This document shows, piece after piece, positions 32,637-43,282 of a stretch of DNA of 62,000 nt (position 1 is the stretch's first letter; the number at the start of each line of letters is the position of its first letter). Both the position numbers and the translations under genes were made by a program. Source of the DNA: Tubulanus polymorphus (lineage: Eukaryota > Nemertea > Palaeonemertea > Tubulaniformes > Tubulanidae); assembly GCF_964204645.1 (NCBI RefSeq), contig NC_134026.1:31295150-31357149 (forward strand), given 5' to 3'. Below the pieces are notes generated by a model. That model was not told the DNA's origin. It saw only the letters and a list, made by a program, of their open reading frames with translations, and made no database searches.

Positions 32637-33013
32637 GGATGTGACTGTTATACCGCCCACCACTACCGGCTTCTTGCATTCAGTATTACTTACAATCCAT
32701 CCATTCATCACATCACTGAATTCATCTCTATTTTTGAGTCACAATTTGTATTTCTAGTTTAATTTACTAAAAAAAGTTAGTCGTCATTCAGGTAAGTCGT
32801 TATATCGCACTATTCAACTGATAGGAAAAAACCTCTTCCCGCGATACCGAACTCATACATAATGGAGGTGATTTAATAAAATGCATGTAATAAGTCTTAT
32901 TAGCATGCAATAGTACGTGACCAGTAAGCGGTATTATCAGTGTCTGATTCAGCCGATTATGAATGGAATTTTATTGAATATAACGGTTACTGCCACACGC
33001 CTGCGCGCGATTC

Positions 33014-33076
33014 TATATAAGGAAATGCCTTTTTGTCGTCTGTGAAAGAAGCCGCGAGAACACGAAGTGAAATTAG
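33014..33076 (+). promoter_or_regulatory. Candidate TATA promoter with short 5' exon
   Basis: TATATAAGG (33014-33022) sits in a GC-rich context (GCGCGCGATTC just upstream). At 55 bp downstream the sequence AAATTAG|GTAAAT forms a usable 5' splice site (donor GT at 33077). A start site around 33040 would make a first non-coding exon of about 35-40 nt. No downstream coding exon was found to confirm it. Confidence 0.28.
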
Positions 33077-34299
33077 GTAAATGGAAGAACAAAAGCGATT
33101 CGAATAACCGCACAGAAACTGGTCTGGATAGACATTCCGTAATGTCATGTTTAGGCCTGCAGGCTTTTCGTAAAATTGATCGTCAACAAAATGTCATCTT
33201 TTGAGCGAGAAATCCCTGTAGGAGATGAGAGAAAATTCGGGCATTAATTGTGTTCTGTGTAAGATGAGATATAGACATAAAAGTAAAGGTTTAGGGATTA
33301 GAAATGAACGCGCATACTGCAGTCTCTTCACAGATCAAGGGTCTTAAAACACTTTTCATGATGCGTTCGACAATTTACGTAAAGGTCTTTTAGCAGTAGC
33401 TGCAGTAGCTGCAGCTGCTGCTGTTAGCTTAACTTATAAAATAGGTGTTCAGACTAGAATACAAAAGGTTTGCTTTACTTTAATGAAAAGGACCCAGTTT
33501 TCTAATCCACACGAGTTTAGTTTAATATTTCGATAGTGAAAAAGTCTCGAGTGTCATTAAGAAACAACACGCTCATCTCAATGCTATCTCAACTACTCGC
33601 ATGGTCTATATATAGCTTAGTTCTGATTTTGTTCTGATGCGGGTAACATTAGTTTTGGCCGAAAGGTGTCAACAAGATTTTTGGTGTAAAATATAACAAA
33701 AAGGATCTAAGATTTTCGCCTTGTCTTTCTGTTTATCATTGACCTTAATGACTTTGTTTTCTAATTTATTACGACTTAAACAAAAGATTATTTAGCATTT
33801 TGACTTTGTTATTCAATCTCCCTGTTTTGGTCCCGGTAGGTGTGACTGGTGTCGGTAAAGGGCACATCTCAATGTGAGGCCTTTAGAAACATCGTCGGTG
33901 CGATGACCAGAACACATTTGCATGACGGAACAATTTAACCGCGCACAATGTGATCGGGGACATTACAGAACTGATGCTGATTAGCGCTGATGAAATTCCC
34001 GCAAAAATGATAACGAATAATCGAATGACAATAAAAGGAGTGCTCCGTCTAATTCACATTCCGTATGGCATTCACGCTGGCTGAAAATTTGTCAACAGAT
34101 AATCTTACGCTCGATTAAGGTAACCACGGTTTGATAAGCATTGTAGGGTGTGTTTGACCGGATTATTGACGCCACCAGACTAATTCCAAAGAGCAGACGA
34201 TCATTTGATTTACGAATCGCGATTTAGTAACAATGTGACATAATATCTTGATGATCTGAAAAATCCCTGCACCCCTGAAAATTGAGTCCGAAATGCTTC
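33077..34299. other. No gene seen
   Basis: Unique AT-rich sequence with a short (GCAGTAGCT)n at about 33393-33425. No exon-like stretch. Confidence 0.4.
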
Positions 34300-34309
34300 C
34301 TCATTGGGC

Positions 34310-34499
34310 TGGTATTTTTCAACGTTTCGACTATATCCTAATAGTTATCTTCAGGAATACTGTATTCCTTGAGCTAGTGTAGTTTATTCTACGTTGCGAC
34401 TTTATTCTAATAGTCATCTTCAGGAATACTGTATTCAGTGAGCTAGTGTAGTTTATTCTACGTTGCGACTTTATTCTAATAGTCATCTTCAGAAAAGGT
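34310..34499 (-). repeat. 69-bp satellite, inverted part of array 2 (three copies)
   Basis: Three units in reverse orientation (AACGTTTCGACTATATCC at 34320; ACGTTGCGACTTTATTC at about 34393 and 34462; ATCTTCAGGAATACTG). Two of the three have GTTGCGAC, so their minus-strand core reads GTCGCAAC instead of GTCGAAAC. Confidence 0.95.
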
Positions 34500-35165
34500 A
34501 TTCTTGGTTAAGTATATAGTTGAAACGTCGAATAAACTACACTAGCTCAAGGAATACAGTATTCCTGAAGATGACTATTAGGATATAGTCGAAACGTTGA
34601 ATAAACTACACTAGCTCCAGGAATACAGTATTCCTGAAGATGACTATTAGGATATAGTCGAAACGTTGAATAAACTACACTAGCTCAAGGAATACAGTAT
34701 TCCTGAAGATGACTATTAGGATATAGTCGAAACGTTGAATAAACTACACTAGCTCAAGGAATACAGTATTCCTGAAGATGACTATTAGGATAAAGTCGAA
34801 ACGTTGAATAAACTACACTAGCTCAAGGAATACAGTATTCCTGAAGATGACTATTAGGATATAGTCGAAACATTGAATAAACTACACTAGCTCAAGGAAT
34901 ACAGTATTCCTGAAGATGACTATTAGGATAAAGTCGAAACGTTGAATAAACTACACTAGCTCAAGGAATACAGTATTCCTGAAGATGACTATTAGGATAT
35001 AGTGGAAACGTTGAATAAACTACACTAGCTCAAGGAATACAGTATTCCTGAAGATGACTATTAGGATATAGTCGAAACGTTGAATAAACTACACTAGCTC
35101 AAGGAATACAGTATTCCTGAAGATGACTATTAGGATATAGTGGAAACGTTGAATAAACCACTAGT
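34500..35165 (+). repeat. 69-bp satellite, direct part of array 2 (ten copies)
   Basis: GAAACG recurs every 69 bp: 34522, 34591, 34660, 34729, 34798, 34867 (GAAACA), 34936, 35005, 35074, 35143. The first copy is fused to the inverted block through AAAAGGTATTCTTGGTTAAG. Stem II variants ATATAGTC, ATAAAGTC and ATATAGTG occur. Confidence 0.97.
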
Positions 35166-35370
35166 TCAAGCAAACATTTAAAACTCTTTTCATTCATAGC
35201 TCGGAATTTTTTATGAAAAAAAAACCTCTATCCTGAAGATGAAGTCGAAACGTCTCGTAACAACACAGGAAATATTTCGGGCATTTTATTATATTGAGTG
35301 CACTGGGATTTTATATCGTCATGAACTACACGGACTCAGAGAGTGTTTCATCAATGGTTTTCTATTCGCC
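35160..35370 (+). mobile_element. Right-hand element sequence after array 2
   Basis: CCACTAGTTCAAGCAAACAT, TTTCATTCATAGCTCGG, then CCTGAAGATGAAGTCGAAAC GTC with the stem-loop deleted (about 35234-35257), then GGGATTTTATATCGTCATGA and CACGGACTCAGAGAGTGTTT. Two leader blocks are therefore present in tandem. Confidence 0.75.
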
Positions 35371-35790
35371 GTTTTAATGCAGCATATTTTCCATTTCATA
35401 ATAGATCATTGTTCCTACTCGCGCACTTGACACTGAGTAACAGTGAATTTCCGGAGCTCTCCTAAACTGAGCAGCTATCAGTCAGTCAGTCCCCTGTTTA
35501 AGTGCTCTCCGTCGCTGTTAGAACAGTTCAATTAATGCCACGCACTCTAATTATGCTTTAATGAATGGCGAACAAACAAACTTCAATTAATGGCAAATTA
35601 TAACGAAATGATGAATTGTCCGATTTTGACTAAAACGTCAACTTATCGAGAACAAGAGTTCGACTTGACCCTCTCACTGATCGTAGGTTCCATTACCAGT
35701 AAAATGGATTCTAAAAAAAACTACTTAAATCAATGAGTTGTGTTTAATCACTGAGTCGATGCGTCATCAGTTTTATTGCTTGTATATTTG
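35371..35790. other. No gene seen
   Basis: Unique AT-rich sequence between array 2 and the KpnI-containing minisatellite. Confidence 0.4.
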
Positions 35791-35791
35791 A

Positions 35792-36122
35792 TACAGGGTA
35801 CCTGCTCTGTAGAGATACAGGGTACCTGCTCTGTAGGAAGGGTACCTGCTCTGTAGGGATACAGGGTACCTGCTCTGTAGAGATACAGGGTACCTGCTCT
35901 GTAGGGATACAGGGTACCTGCTCTGTAGGGATACAGGGTACCTGCTCTGTAGAGATACAGGGTACCTGCTCTGTAGGGATACAGGGTACCTGCTCTGTAG
36001 GAAGGGTACCTGCTCTGTATGAAGGGTACCTGCTCTGTAGGGATACAGGGTACCTGCTCTGTAGGAAGGGTACCTGGTCTGTAGGAAGGGTACCTGCTCT
36101 GTAGGAAGGGTACCTGCTCTGT
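35792..36122. repeat. 20/24-bp minisatellite, about 15 copies
   Basis: AGGGTACCTGCTCTGTAG plus either GGATAC/AGATAC (24-bp unit) or GA (20-bp unit). Long and short units are interspersed. Each carries the palindrome GGTACC. Confidence 0.96.
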
Positions 36123-36373
36123 TGGGGATACCATGTGTTTGCTGTAGTGGAGTGATTGCGTGTCAAACCGGTTCACAGACTTCTAAACGTCATCCAGACT
36201 GAAAACCAATAACACAACCTGCACAGAGTATATCCCCATTTCCTATTTCTGACCTTTTCCATAAATCACTTCAAAGGAAGAGTTTTTATAGAAGAACAAC
36301 GGACACGTCGTTAAAGTCACTGCAAATAACTCCACTATACAAAATAGCCTAATGCCATTAGTGTGGAGCTTAC

Positions 36374-36428
36374 CCTGGCACGCACATTTTGACAAATATT
36401 GCGATGACACGCGAACGCCGAGTGACGA
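36374..36428 (-). CDS. Candidate 55-nt internal exon
   Basis: On the minus strand a fair acceptor (CCACCACTGACTTCAG) and a strong donor (CAGG|GTAAGC) enclose 55 nt that are open in all three frames (for example RHSAFACHRNICQNVRAR). The choice of frame and function cannot be decided. High CpG content is unlike the AT-rich surroundings. Confidence 0.25.
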
Positions 36429-36576
36429 CTGAAGTCAGTGGTGGACAATCGGTAGAATGTATAACTGATTCAATGAAGCTGAAGGCATTGTTGTAACCAG
36501 ACAGACAACAATGGTTTATCGCGTCTCGCTAATAAGCAATGTCAACAATAATCAGTACTCATGTTGTCTCATCATC

Positions 36577-36865
36577 TACCAGGCGGCTCTCTCCATCTCC
36601 TCTCTCCCTCTCTCCCCTCCCTCTCTCTCATCTACCAGGCGGCTCTCTCTATCTTCTCTCTCCTTCCTCTCCCTCTCTTCCTCTCCCCATCTCTTCTCTC
36701 CTCTCTCTCTCTCTCATCTACCAGGCTCTCTCCTCTCTCCCCATCTCCCATCGCTCTCCATCTCTCTCACTCTCTCCCCATCTCTTCTCTCCTCTCTCTC
36801 ATCTACCAGCCTCTCTCCCCATCTCCCATCGCTCCCCTTTCCCTCTCTCCCTCTCTCTCGCATCA
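36577..36865 (+). repeat. CT-rich tract with CATCTACCAGGC repeats
   Basis: Pyrimidine-rich low-complexity sequence containing three to four copies of CATCTACCAGGCGGCTCTCT and CCCCATCTCCCATCGCT. Ser/Leu/Pro frames over it are artefacts. Confidence 0.9.
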
Positions 36866-37054
36866 CTAGTCACTCAGGTATAGCCGACCAATTTTCATTA
36901 ACTGAATTTGATATTTTTTTGTGAACGCGAGAATCCGATCAGCTCAGTGTCTGCCCTTCTGATATCATGAACACTTGATTGTATTAATTTAGCGATGAAT
37001 TCAGTGAACGACTATTAATAAAACGATGACTGGTTGTTCGTTCAGATCGCGGTG

Positions 37055-37106
37055 CAGCGGCAGCAGCAGTGCACGGCAGCAGCAGTGCACGGCACCAGCA
37101 GTGCGC
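37055..37106 (+). repeat. GCAGCAGCAGTGCACG repeat, three copies
   Basis: Short tandem repeat with palindromic GTGCAC. A good acceptor (GGTTGTTCGTTCAG) lies just before it, but no open exon is evident. Confidence 0.8.
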
Positions 37107-37730
37107 GGCACCTCAACCGTTCATCATTCGAACGATGCCTGATTTTTAGTGTTTACCCAATAAATTGATGTCATGCTCTGAAGGATTCATCATCATTATT
37201 AGATTAAAACACACACCTGCAGAATTCGTGTACAGTTATTCTGTGACATCATCGACCGAATTATTTCTAGTCTGACTCAGACGCAGCAGACGGCGGGAGA
37301 GGTATACTCATAAAATATCCCGACATTCAGCAGATTCTACGAAATAGTTCCGCGCACATAAAATCAGGTATCAGAATCGAATAGCTGATCAGAATCTGAG
37401 TCAGTCTCTGGTCATCAGAGAGTTCGAGTCCACAAACTAACAGGTCTATATATTCACACGAGTTTCACAGTCCTCGGTTAAAGTGTGACTTTCAGGTTAA
37501 AAGAAGGACCGATTAAAACTGCGGGGTCAAACTGAACCAAAAACAACCTGCGTCATAATGGCCGTCAGCTGTTACTTCTTACTTCAGTAACGCTGCGTGT
37601 ATGGCCAGCATGATGCGCTGTGACGTCACCGTGGCGTCACGTGGATATAAGGTCTGGGATTCTCCAGGCAACAGTTCTGTAGGCCTGATATCGATAAAGA
37701 CAGATATGCACGTATACCACACGCCGAATT

Positions 37731-37747
37731 GGCCGCCAGATGGCAGG
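37731..37747 (+). promoter_or_regulatory. CTCF-like motif
   Basis: CCGCCAGATGGCAGGTG fits CCASYAGRKGGCRSY with two differences. Single site. Confidence 0.3.
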
Positions 37748-38394
37748 TGTACAATATGACGTCACACTTCGTGATGACTTTCGTACTCGTCGCATATCGA
37801 AGTTAAACAAGCCTCTTGTTTTCGTAATTCGTAACATACAATGACAGTGAAAATATATGAATAAGTCATGTCGCCTTGTTACTGTTACTGTAGTTACTGG
37901 TGTAACTGACGGTACTGTTGGGAGTGTTCACCTTGACACTGAATTTCTGTCAGAAAATTAATTACTAAGCAATAAATGCCTTCTACGCGTTTGTGCAAGG
38001 ACGATGTGTGTTTCTGGATTGGCGCATGACAAAGCCTGACTGGTTGATTAACTCAAACGTATTATCCGCGACGATTGTTGAAGTGTCACGGTGTCACAGG
38101 CTGAGGTGATAAATTCACAATAAGTTCCCCTCATCGAAAAAAAACTGAATTAATCGAAATCAAACGAGAATCGAACAATCATCGAAAATAAAGGCAATAA
38201 TTTCTGCGGCGAAACGCGATACGAAATACTACAACGATTTCAACCTTTCAGGTGACGACTTGATCATGACTGCCGCGACACAGTCAGACATCGTAACCGA
38301 CATTTTCAATTTTGTATCTTCAGATTTGAAAACGAACAGATTCGACCAATCATCGCCTGCTTCAATTTCCGATTTCGAAATCAAACCCCCGTCG

Positions 38395-38505
38395 TTTCGT
38401 AACCAACTTAGTTCTAGCCAATCTAACCACTTAAGACTAGTCTTAAGATTTAAGACCACTTTTAGACTTAAGTCATGACTATGCAACCGGCCCCTGAACT
38501 TGAAA
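38395..38505 (+). mobile_element. Left-truncated MITE
   Basis: CAACTTAGTTCTAGCCAATC, TTAAGACTAGTCTTAAGATT, ACTTAAGTCATGACTATGCA then ACCGGCCCCTG; the right terminus is well preserved. Confidence 0.75.
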
Positions 38506-39000
38506 CTATGGTGGACAATGAGGTGCATATCTTACACGAAATATGGGGTACCATTTTAAGTTCTTCGAGATAAAAAAGTTGATCATGTGCCTTGCTTTCA
38601 GATCCATGGATTTTTGAAAGCACTCGTTGTTCGTAGCTTACGCCATTGGATGCATGTAACTATAGCAGTCGTTATGGGTTGACTCCAATTTTAAAACTTG
38701 ACCCCAGCAGATGAGTTGGAAAATGGAGGTCAAGCACATTTTTTTGCGACAGAGTCAACTCCCTGTTACTTGAGTCAACATTGCTAGTAAGCAGTTCGTG
38801 AAGCATGGTCAATACTTAGTTAAAAAGTAATCCTAACTCAGACTGACAAATCGTGCTGGCGTGAGTCAGTAAAATGAAAAAAAAAACCATAGTTCCAAAG
38901 ACAAGTTGCAGGGGTATCAGATTTTACAAATTTAAGCCATGCATGGATGTCATTGTAATTCAACCTTGTATTCCGCCGGTTCGCGGTGACTCAATATTCT
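38506..39000. other. No confident gene up to the gap
   Basis: An open frame runs from about 38904 into the gap (FKPCMDVIVIQPCIPPVRGD), preceded by a weak TTGCAG acceptor. See the gap finding. Confidence 0.3.
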
Positions 39001-39100
39001 NNNNNNNNNNNNNNNNNNNNNNNNNNNNNNNNNNNNNNNNNNNNNNNNNNNNNNNNNNNNNNNNNNNNNNNNNNNNNNNNNNNNNNNNNNNNNNNNNNNN
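39001..39100. other. Assembly gap (100 N)
   Basis: Exactly 100 N, the usual placeholder for unknown length. The 13 bases before it (GACTCAATATTCT, 38988-39000) are repeated immediately after it (39101-39113). Confidence 0.99.
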
Positions 39101-39232
39101 GACTCAATATTCTCAGGCCAGTATCGTGTCTGTTCGTGTCACTAGCTTGGAATTTATTCAACTTGACAGATTTTTGACAAGGAACATGATACAATATAAA
39201 ATCAGCTCTCATAGTTTCACTATCTCTTGCAG

Positions 39233-39326
39233 GAAGCTACAGTGACAGTCGTTGAAACTGAGCGCTGTGACAATGAAGTCGATTTCATTGTGCGGCCGGA
39301 TTTCTGCCCAAATATAATTCAGGAAG
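39233..39326 (+). CDS. Candidate exon, Ig-like end plus Cys segment
   Basis: The strong acceptor TTTCACTATCTCTTGCAG opens a frame of 51 codons. It begins EATVTVVETERC, which looks like the last beta strand of an immunoglobulin-like domain (x-A-x-V-T-V-V-E), then CDNEVDFIVRPDFCPN with spaced cysteines. A usable donor GGAAG|GTTTTA gives a 94-nt exon ending after one base of a codon, which matches the phase needed by the candidate exon at 40015. Ig identity is inferred from eight residues only; the rest is unrecognised. Confidence 0.4.
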
Positions 39327-40014
39327 GTTTTAAAAGTCTAGTCATGTTTGCACGAAATCCACGGTTTACACAAAACTCATCAAAATAAGACTTTTATATC
39401 TTTAGAATAGTTTGAACGTGATATCTGCGCATAAACAGACAATATTGTATGTTCTCTGCTCAAACGATAAGAAATGACGGACATTCTCTCGCCTGCTGCT
39501 GACGTTCTGTGACCTTGACCGAATGACGAACCAATGAAGCGTTGGATTGTCAGTGAATCCTGGTCGCGGGAAACAGATGACGAACAACTCAAGCGTTTCT
39601 AAGGATTCTTTCTCTGATATCATCATGCATGGCAAATTTAATCAAGGTCCTGAGGCCAGGGTTGCTCAAAGATTGTTTACTGGTGGACAAACTCCAAACA
39701 CCCCGGTCCGCATTGGAGAGCCATAGCAATAATAGGTTCTGGTGAAGATCCAGTCCTCATCCCGGCTATAGCTACAATAGGTTTAAACTGCAGTCCATAC
39801 CCCGGTCCGCTCGATAGGCATATCTCAAGCTCAGATAAGTGGAAATTAAGGAGCTGAAAATGACTCGACAAAAACTCTGAAAATTCTAAATGGCTGCAGA
39901 TGGTGAATTGTCATGAAGTGTCAATTCAAGCTTCACTAATGACACCGGGAAAATACAAAGTAAAATGGCAGAATTTGGTCTGCTCATTAAAGCGAGCTCT
40001 TTTTTTTCTTTCAG
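39327..40014. other. Putative intron
   Basis: Lies between two phase-compatible candidate exons. It contains a tandem-like pair CCCCGGTCCGCATTGG / CCCCGGTCCGCTCG (39703-39830). No exon-like stretch was identified inside. Confidence 0.3.
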
Positions 40015-40059
40015 TCACCGTTGAACCCATGGAGACACAACAATCGTGCTGTAATACAG
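40015..40059 (+). CDS. Candidate 45-nt internal exon
   Basis: A near-ideal acceptor (GAGCTCTTTTTTTTCTTTCAG) and donor (ACAG|GTAATA) enclose 45 nt. Entered after two bases it reads TVEPMETQQSCCNT and leaves after one base. It is phase-compatible with the exon at 39233 before it and the one at 40696 after it. The CC pair continues the Cys-containing character of the upstream exon. Confidence 0.35.
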
Positions 40060-40223
40060 GTAATAAAGCACGTGTTATAGTAACGAGACGAGAACAGACC
40101 CGGTAATAAAACCGGTGCCTATTCAACTGTGACTGATCCGTCAGTTATACTGTCATCACTGTTTAAAACTCTTTAAAATCGCGAATCCGATTGGAATGAA
40201 TTTTGTGCCGTTGAAGAAGAGAG

Positions 40224-40527
<304 letters not shown>

Positions 40528-40695
40528 GGATGTCAGCGCAGAAGCTGGTTAATGAACTGTGTCAGATGAGGAAGAAATATCCGTGGAAATCCGTTCTGTG
40601 TGTGAGACTTTGAATCTCACGGTGTTTATCACTGAGACTCAGGCGGCGGTGACGACTCACGGAGTCAGTCACTTACATCTCCCCCTGACACACAG

Positions 40696-40840
40696 CGATG
40701 ACAGATGTAATTAGAAAGATTAAAGTTGGAATCCTATTAAGAGATTCTGAAATTGTAGTCAATTCTGAATCATCTTTCGAAGACTTAAAAATAATGAGCA
40801 ACATCAGCGTTACCATAGCTGCTGGTGGTGCTGGTACAGC
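40696..40840 (+). CDS. Candidate exon leading into Gly/Ala-rich repeat
   Basis: After ATCTCCCCCTGACACACAG the frame reads MTDVIRKIKVGILLRDSEIV, then VNSESSFEDLKIMSNISVTI and AAGGAGTAAAGL as it enters the 76-bp repeat. It is phase-compatible with the exon at 40059. The 3' boundary is unclear because the repeat keeps all frames open. On the opposite strand a GTAAGT donor (40670-40675) and an open frame compete for the same DNA, so strand assignment is uncertain. Confidence 0.27.
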
Positions 40841-41213
40841 TGCTGCTGGGCTGGGCCGGTGGTGGACCGGGTGCGGGAACTGCTGCGGGTGGTGCTGCTG
40901 GTGGTGCTGGTACAGCTGCTGCTGGGCTGGGCCGGTGGTGGACTGGGTGCGGGAACTGCTGCTGGTGCCGCTGCTGGTGGTGCTGGTACAGCTGCTGCTG
41001 GGCTGGGCTGGTGGTGGACTGGGTGCGGGAACTGCTGCTGGTGCCGCTGCTGGTGGTGCTGGTACAGCTGCTGCTGGGCTGGGCTGGTGGTGGACTGGGT
41101 GCGGGAACTGCTGCTGGTGGTGCTGCTGGTGGTGCTGGTACAGCTGCTGCTGGGCTGGGCCGGTGGTGGACTGGGTGCGGGAACTGCTGCTGGTGCCGCT
41201 GCTGGTGTTGGTA
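40816..41213 (+). repeat. 76-bp tandem repeat, five copies, stop-free in several frames
   Basis: GGTACAGCTGCTGCTGGGCT then GGGCCGGTGGTGGACTGGGT and GCGGGAACTGCTGCTGGTG; GTACAGC recurs at 40834, 40910, 40986, 41062 and 41138. One plus frame encodes Gly/Ala-rich peptide (GLGAGTAAGAAAGGAGTAAA), one minus frame Gln/His/Pro-rich peptide. Because 76 is not a multiple of 3 the frame changes every unit, arguing against translation of the whole array. Confidence 0.95.
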
Positions 41214-41489
41214 TCCCTAAATGTAACTGATGCTGCAGTATTTTTGAATGCTGAATTTGTGTTTATGAACCACAAAACTTATTGTTTTATGTTAGAAACA
41301 CGTTTCCAGCGCTTTCTGCCTAATGATCAGCGGAAAAAATTGATCTTTTCCATTTGAAAATTTTCTCTAAATATATCGTATTTTGAGATCTCTGTTGTTG
41401 TTAGTTGTTGTTTAATCAATAACCACGTTTTCAGAAACAGTAGAATGCGGCATGATCGACATTGTTAACTGGTTGCGAAGCGACGCGAA

Positions 41490-41800
41490 TCACGCGGCAC
41501 TAGTTTTAGTTCTACGAAAATCCGACAGAGAGCAGCACAACACGAAGCAGCAGTAACTCTTATGATATTCCTGGCGGGAAATAGTTAGAGAGATGGATAA
41601 CTGTGAAAGCTCAACATACTCAGACTCTTCGTGAGAGGTCTTTCGAGTATTATCAGACTTATTGAATTCGACAAAACTGAATTGAAGCGAAACATGAAAT
41701 ACATCGTCAACTTGTATATCTGATTGAAATTGTTGACTTTTGGCCGACGCCGGATCGAAATGATGGACCGTTTTCTTGCCCGAACCAAACATGCACGATA
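41490..41800 (-). CDS. Candidate exon, unrecognised protein
   Basis: On the minus strand ATATTTGCTGTTATTACAG is a good acceptor, and the frame reads SCMFGSGKKTVHHFDPASAK then SQQFQSDIQVDDVFHVSLQF and SFVEFNKSDN, continuing to a stop at 41490. A GTATGT donor after GAGTCTGA would end the exon at 41620 (181 nt). Composition is protein-like (charged, balanced) but I recognise no domain. An ATG follows the acceptor by eight bases. Confidence 0.3.
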
Positions 41801-41834
41801 CTGTAATAACAGCAAATATTCTGTTATTGATTAA

Positions 41835-41905
41835 ACGCTCTGTGAGTCCGTGTATAAAATCCCTGCAGCACCGAGAATAAACTTGTTTCTATCGAGCTAT
41901 AGCGG
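41835..41905 (-). mobile_element. Degenerate solo copy of the 158-bp element
   Basis: CTGTGAGTCCGTGTATAAAA, TCCCTGCAGCACCGAGAATA and ATCGAGCTATAGCGGTTTAT follow the reversed order of the leader (GTGTTTC, ACACGGACTC, TATAAAATCCC, GAGCTAG). Weak but ordered similarity. Confidence 0.5.
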
Positions 41906-42078
41906 TTTATTTTTCCCCAACTTTTAACCCCAAGTTTGTATAACTTGTCCTAGAATGCGTATGTTTATATGTCATAGTTGTGTTTACCGCTCAAAGATAA
42001 ATTTTGACACTAATTATTTTTATTGTGAGATTTCATACTAAACCAACTATATTTCTTCGGCACTTCAATCAACCTTGA

Positions 42079-42170
42079 GTCCCCCCTCCCTCAGTCACCC
42101 CCCCTCCCTCAGTCACCCCCCCCCCCCTCAGTCACCCCCCCCCCCCCTCAGTCACCCCCCCCCCCCTCAG
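42079..42170. repeat. CCCCCTCAGTCA repeat, five copies with C-runs
   Basis: Units of 17-22 bp differing in C-run length (up to about 12 C). The complementary strand has regularly spaced G-runs, a potential quadruplex. Confidence 0.93.
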
Positions 42171-43021
42171 TTCGCTTGTAAGGGCAACGTTTAACTAATA
42201 GGATACACGTACACATTGACTGTGTATCAGATTGGAAGAAGATATTTCACAAAATTCACTCTGTTTTCATTGTGCTAGCTAGAATTCCGTGACAATTATT
42301 ATCAACACTGAATCCACAGCCGCGCACGCGCACACATCGGTCACCGTCACCGCTGTTGTTTCCTTTTAAACTCGTCGAGTGCGAGTTGCAAATAATTACG
42401 TGTAGTGAAGAAAAAAGAATATTCACTCAGCGACAGAAATAGCTCCCAGCTAAAACAACTGTTGCTTCCGCGACATTGTCACATGGGGAACGGTAGAATA
42501 ATTGCAGACAATTTTCGCTAGAACAGTTTTCCAATTGGAGAGACTGGTGCGCGCGGCGCTGACTCGTAATGAGCTACAGGGGAAACTGACAAATTCAATT
42601 CAATAGGTCTACAACGGCGGCAACAAGTCACAAGATGGACGTTACAATGACCCGCGAGGCTGCACCGGCAGAATTCAATTGTTGAGCAAATTATCGGCGA
42701 CTCCTGATGGAAACTTGACTGTGAATACTGATTCGTTCCGATGGCCGACTGTAGGGAGTTAGGGTGCTAATAATCTAGACAAACTTTCCCTGTTCGGTAT
42801 TCACGTCATGGTTTGATGTGTTATGTTACTGTAGATTTGATGCCGGCCTCATTTTCGTGGTATCAATAAAACATGGAAGGTCTTTAATGAATAATTGAAC
42901 GATAGAACGTGATGTGTGTGTTTAACGGTGACTGAAGAGGCTGGACACCAAGCAGTCCGGATAATCTGACTGACTGAATGAAAATCCGCCATTTCTGTGG
43001 AAAATCTAGAATACCTTTCCA
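42171..43021. other. No gene seen
   Basis: Unique sequence, more CpG-rich around 42300-42560. No splice-bounded exon was found. Confidence 0.4.
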
Positions 43022-43282
43022 CTGTGAGTTAGAGTTTACTCTGAACTCTGGATCCAGTTCCACAATCGTGAGTTAGAGTTAACTCTGAACTCTGGATCCA
43101 GTTCCACAGTTGTGAGTTAGATTTAACTCTGAACTCAGGATCCAGTTCCACAGTTGTGAGTTAGAGTTAACTCTGAACTCAGGATCCAGTTCTACAGTTG
43201 TGAGTTAACTATGAACTCAGGATCCAGTTCCACAGTTGTGAGTTAGATTTAACTCTGAACTCGGGATCCAGATCCAGATTCC
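43022..43282 (+). repeat. 44-bp satellite built from MITE-like ends, six copies
   Basis: GTGAGTTAGAGTTAACTCTG, AACTCTGGATCCAGTTCCAC and AGTT form the unit; starts at 43024, 43068 and 43112. Each unit holds the palindromes AGAGTTAACTCT and TGGATCCA. CCAGTTCCACAGTTGTGAGT closely resembles the MITE end CCAGTTCCACAGTCATGACT. Solo AACTGTGGAACTG copies follow at 43350-43405. Confidence 0.92.

Noticed and set aside
32740-32796. Exon ending CAG|GTAAGTCG
   Set aside because: The same sequence without splice context recurs at 50580-50760; it belongs to a dispersed inverted-repeat family.
36511-36924. Ser/Leu/Pro-rich plus-strand frames
   Set aside because: CT-rich low-complexity DNA; frames overlap in all registers.
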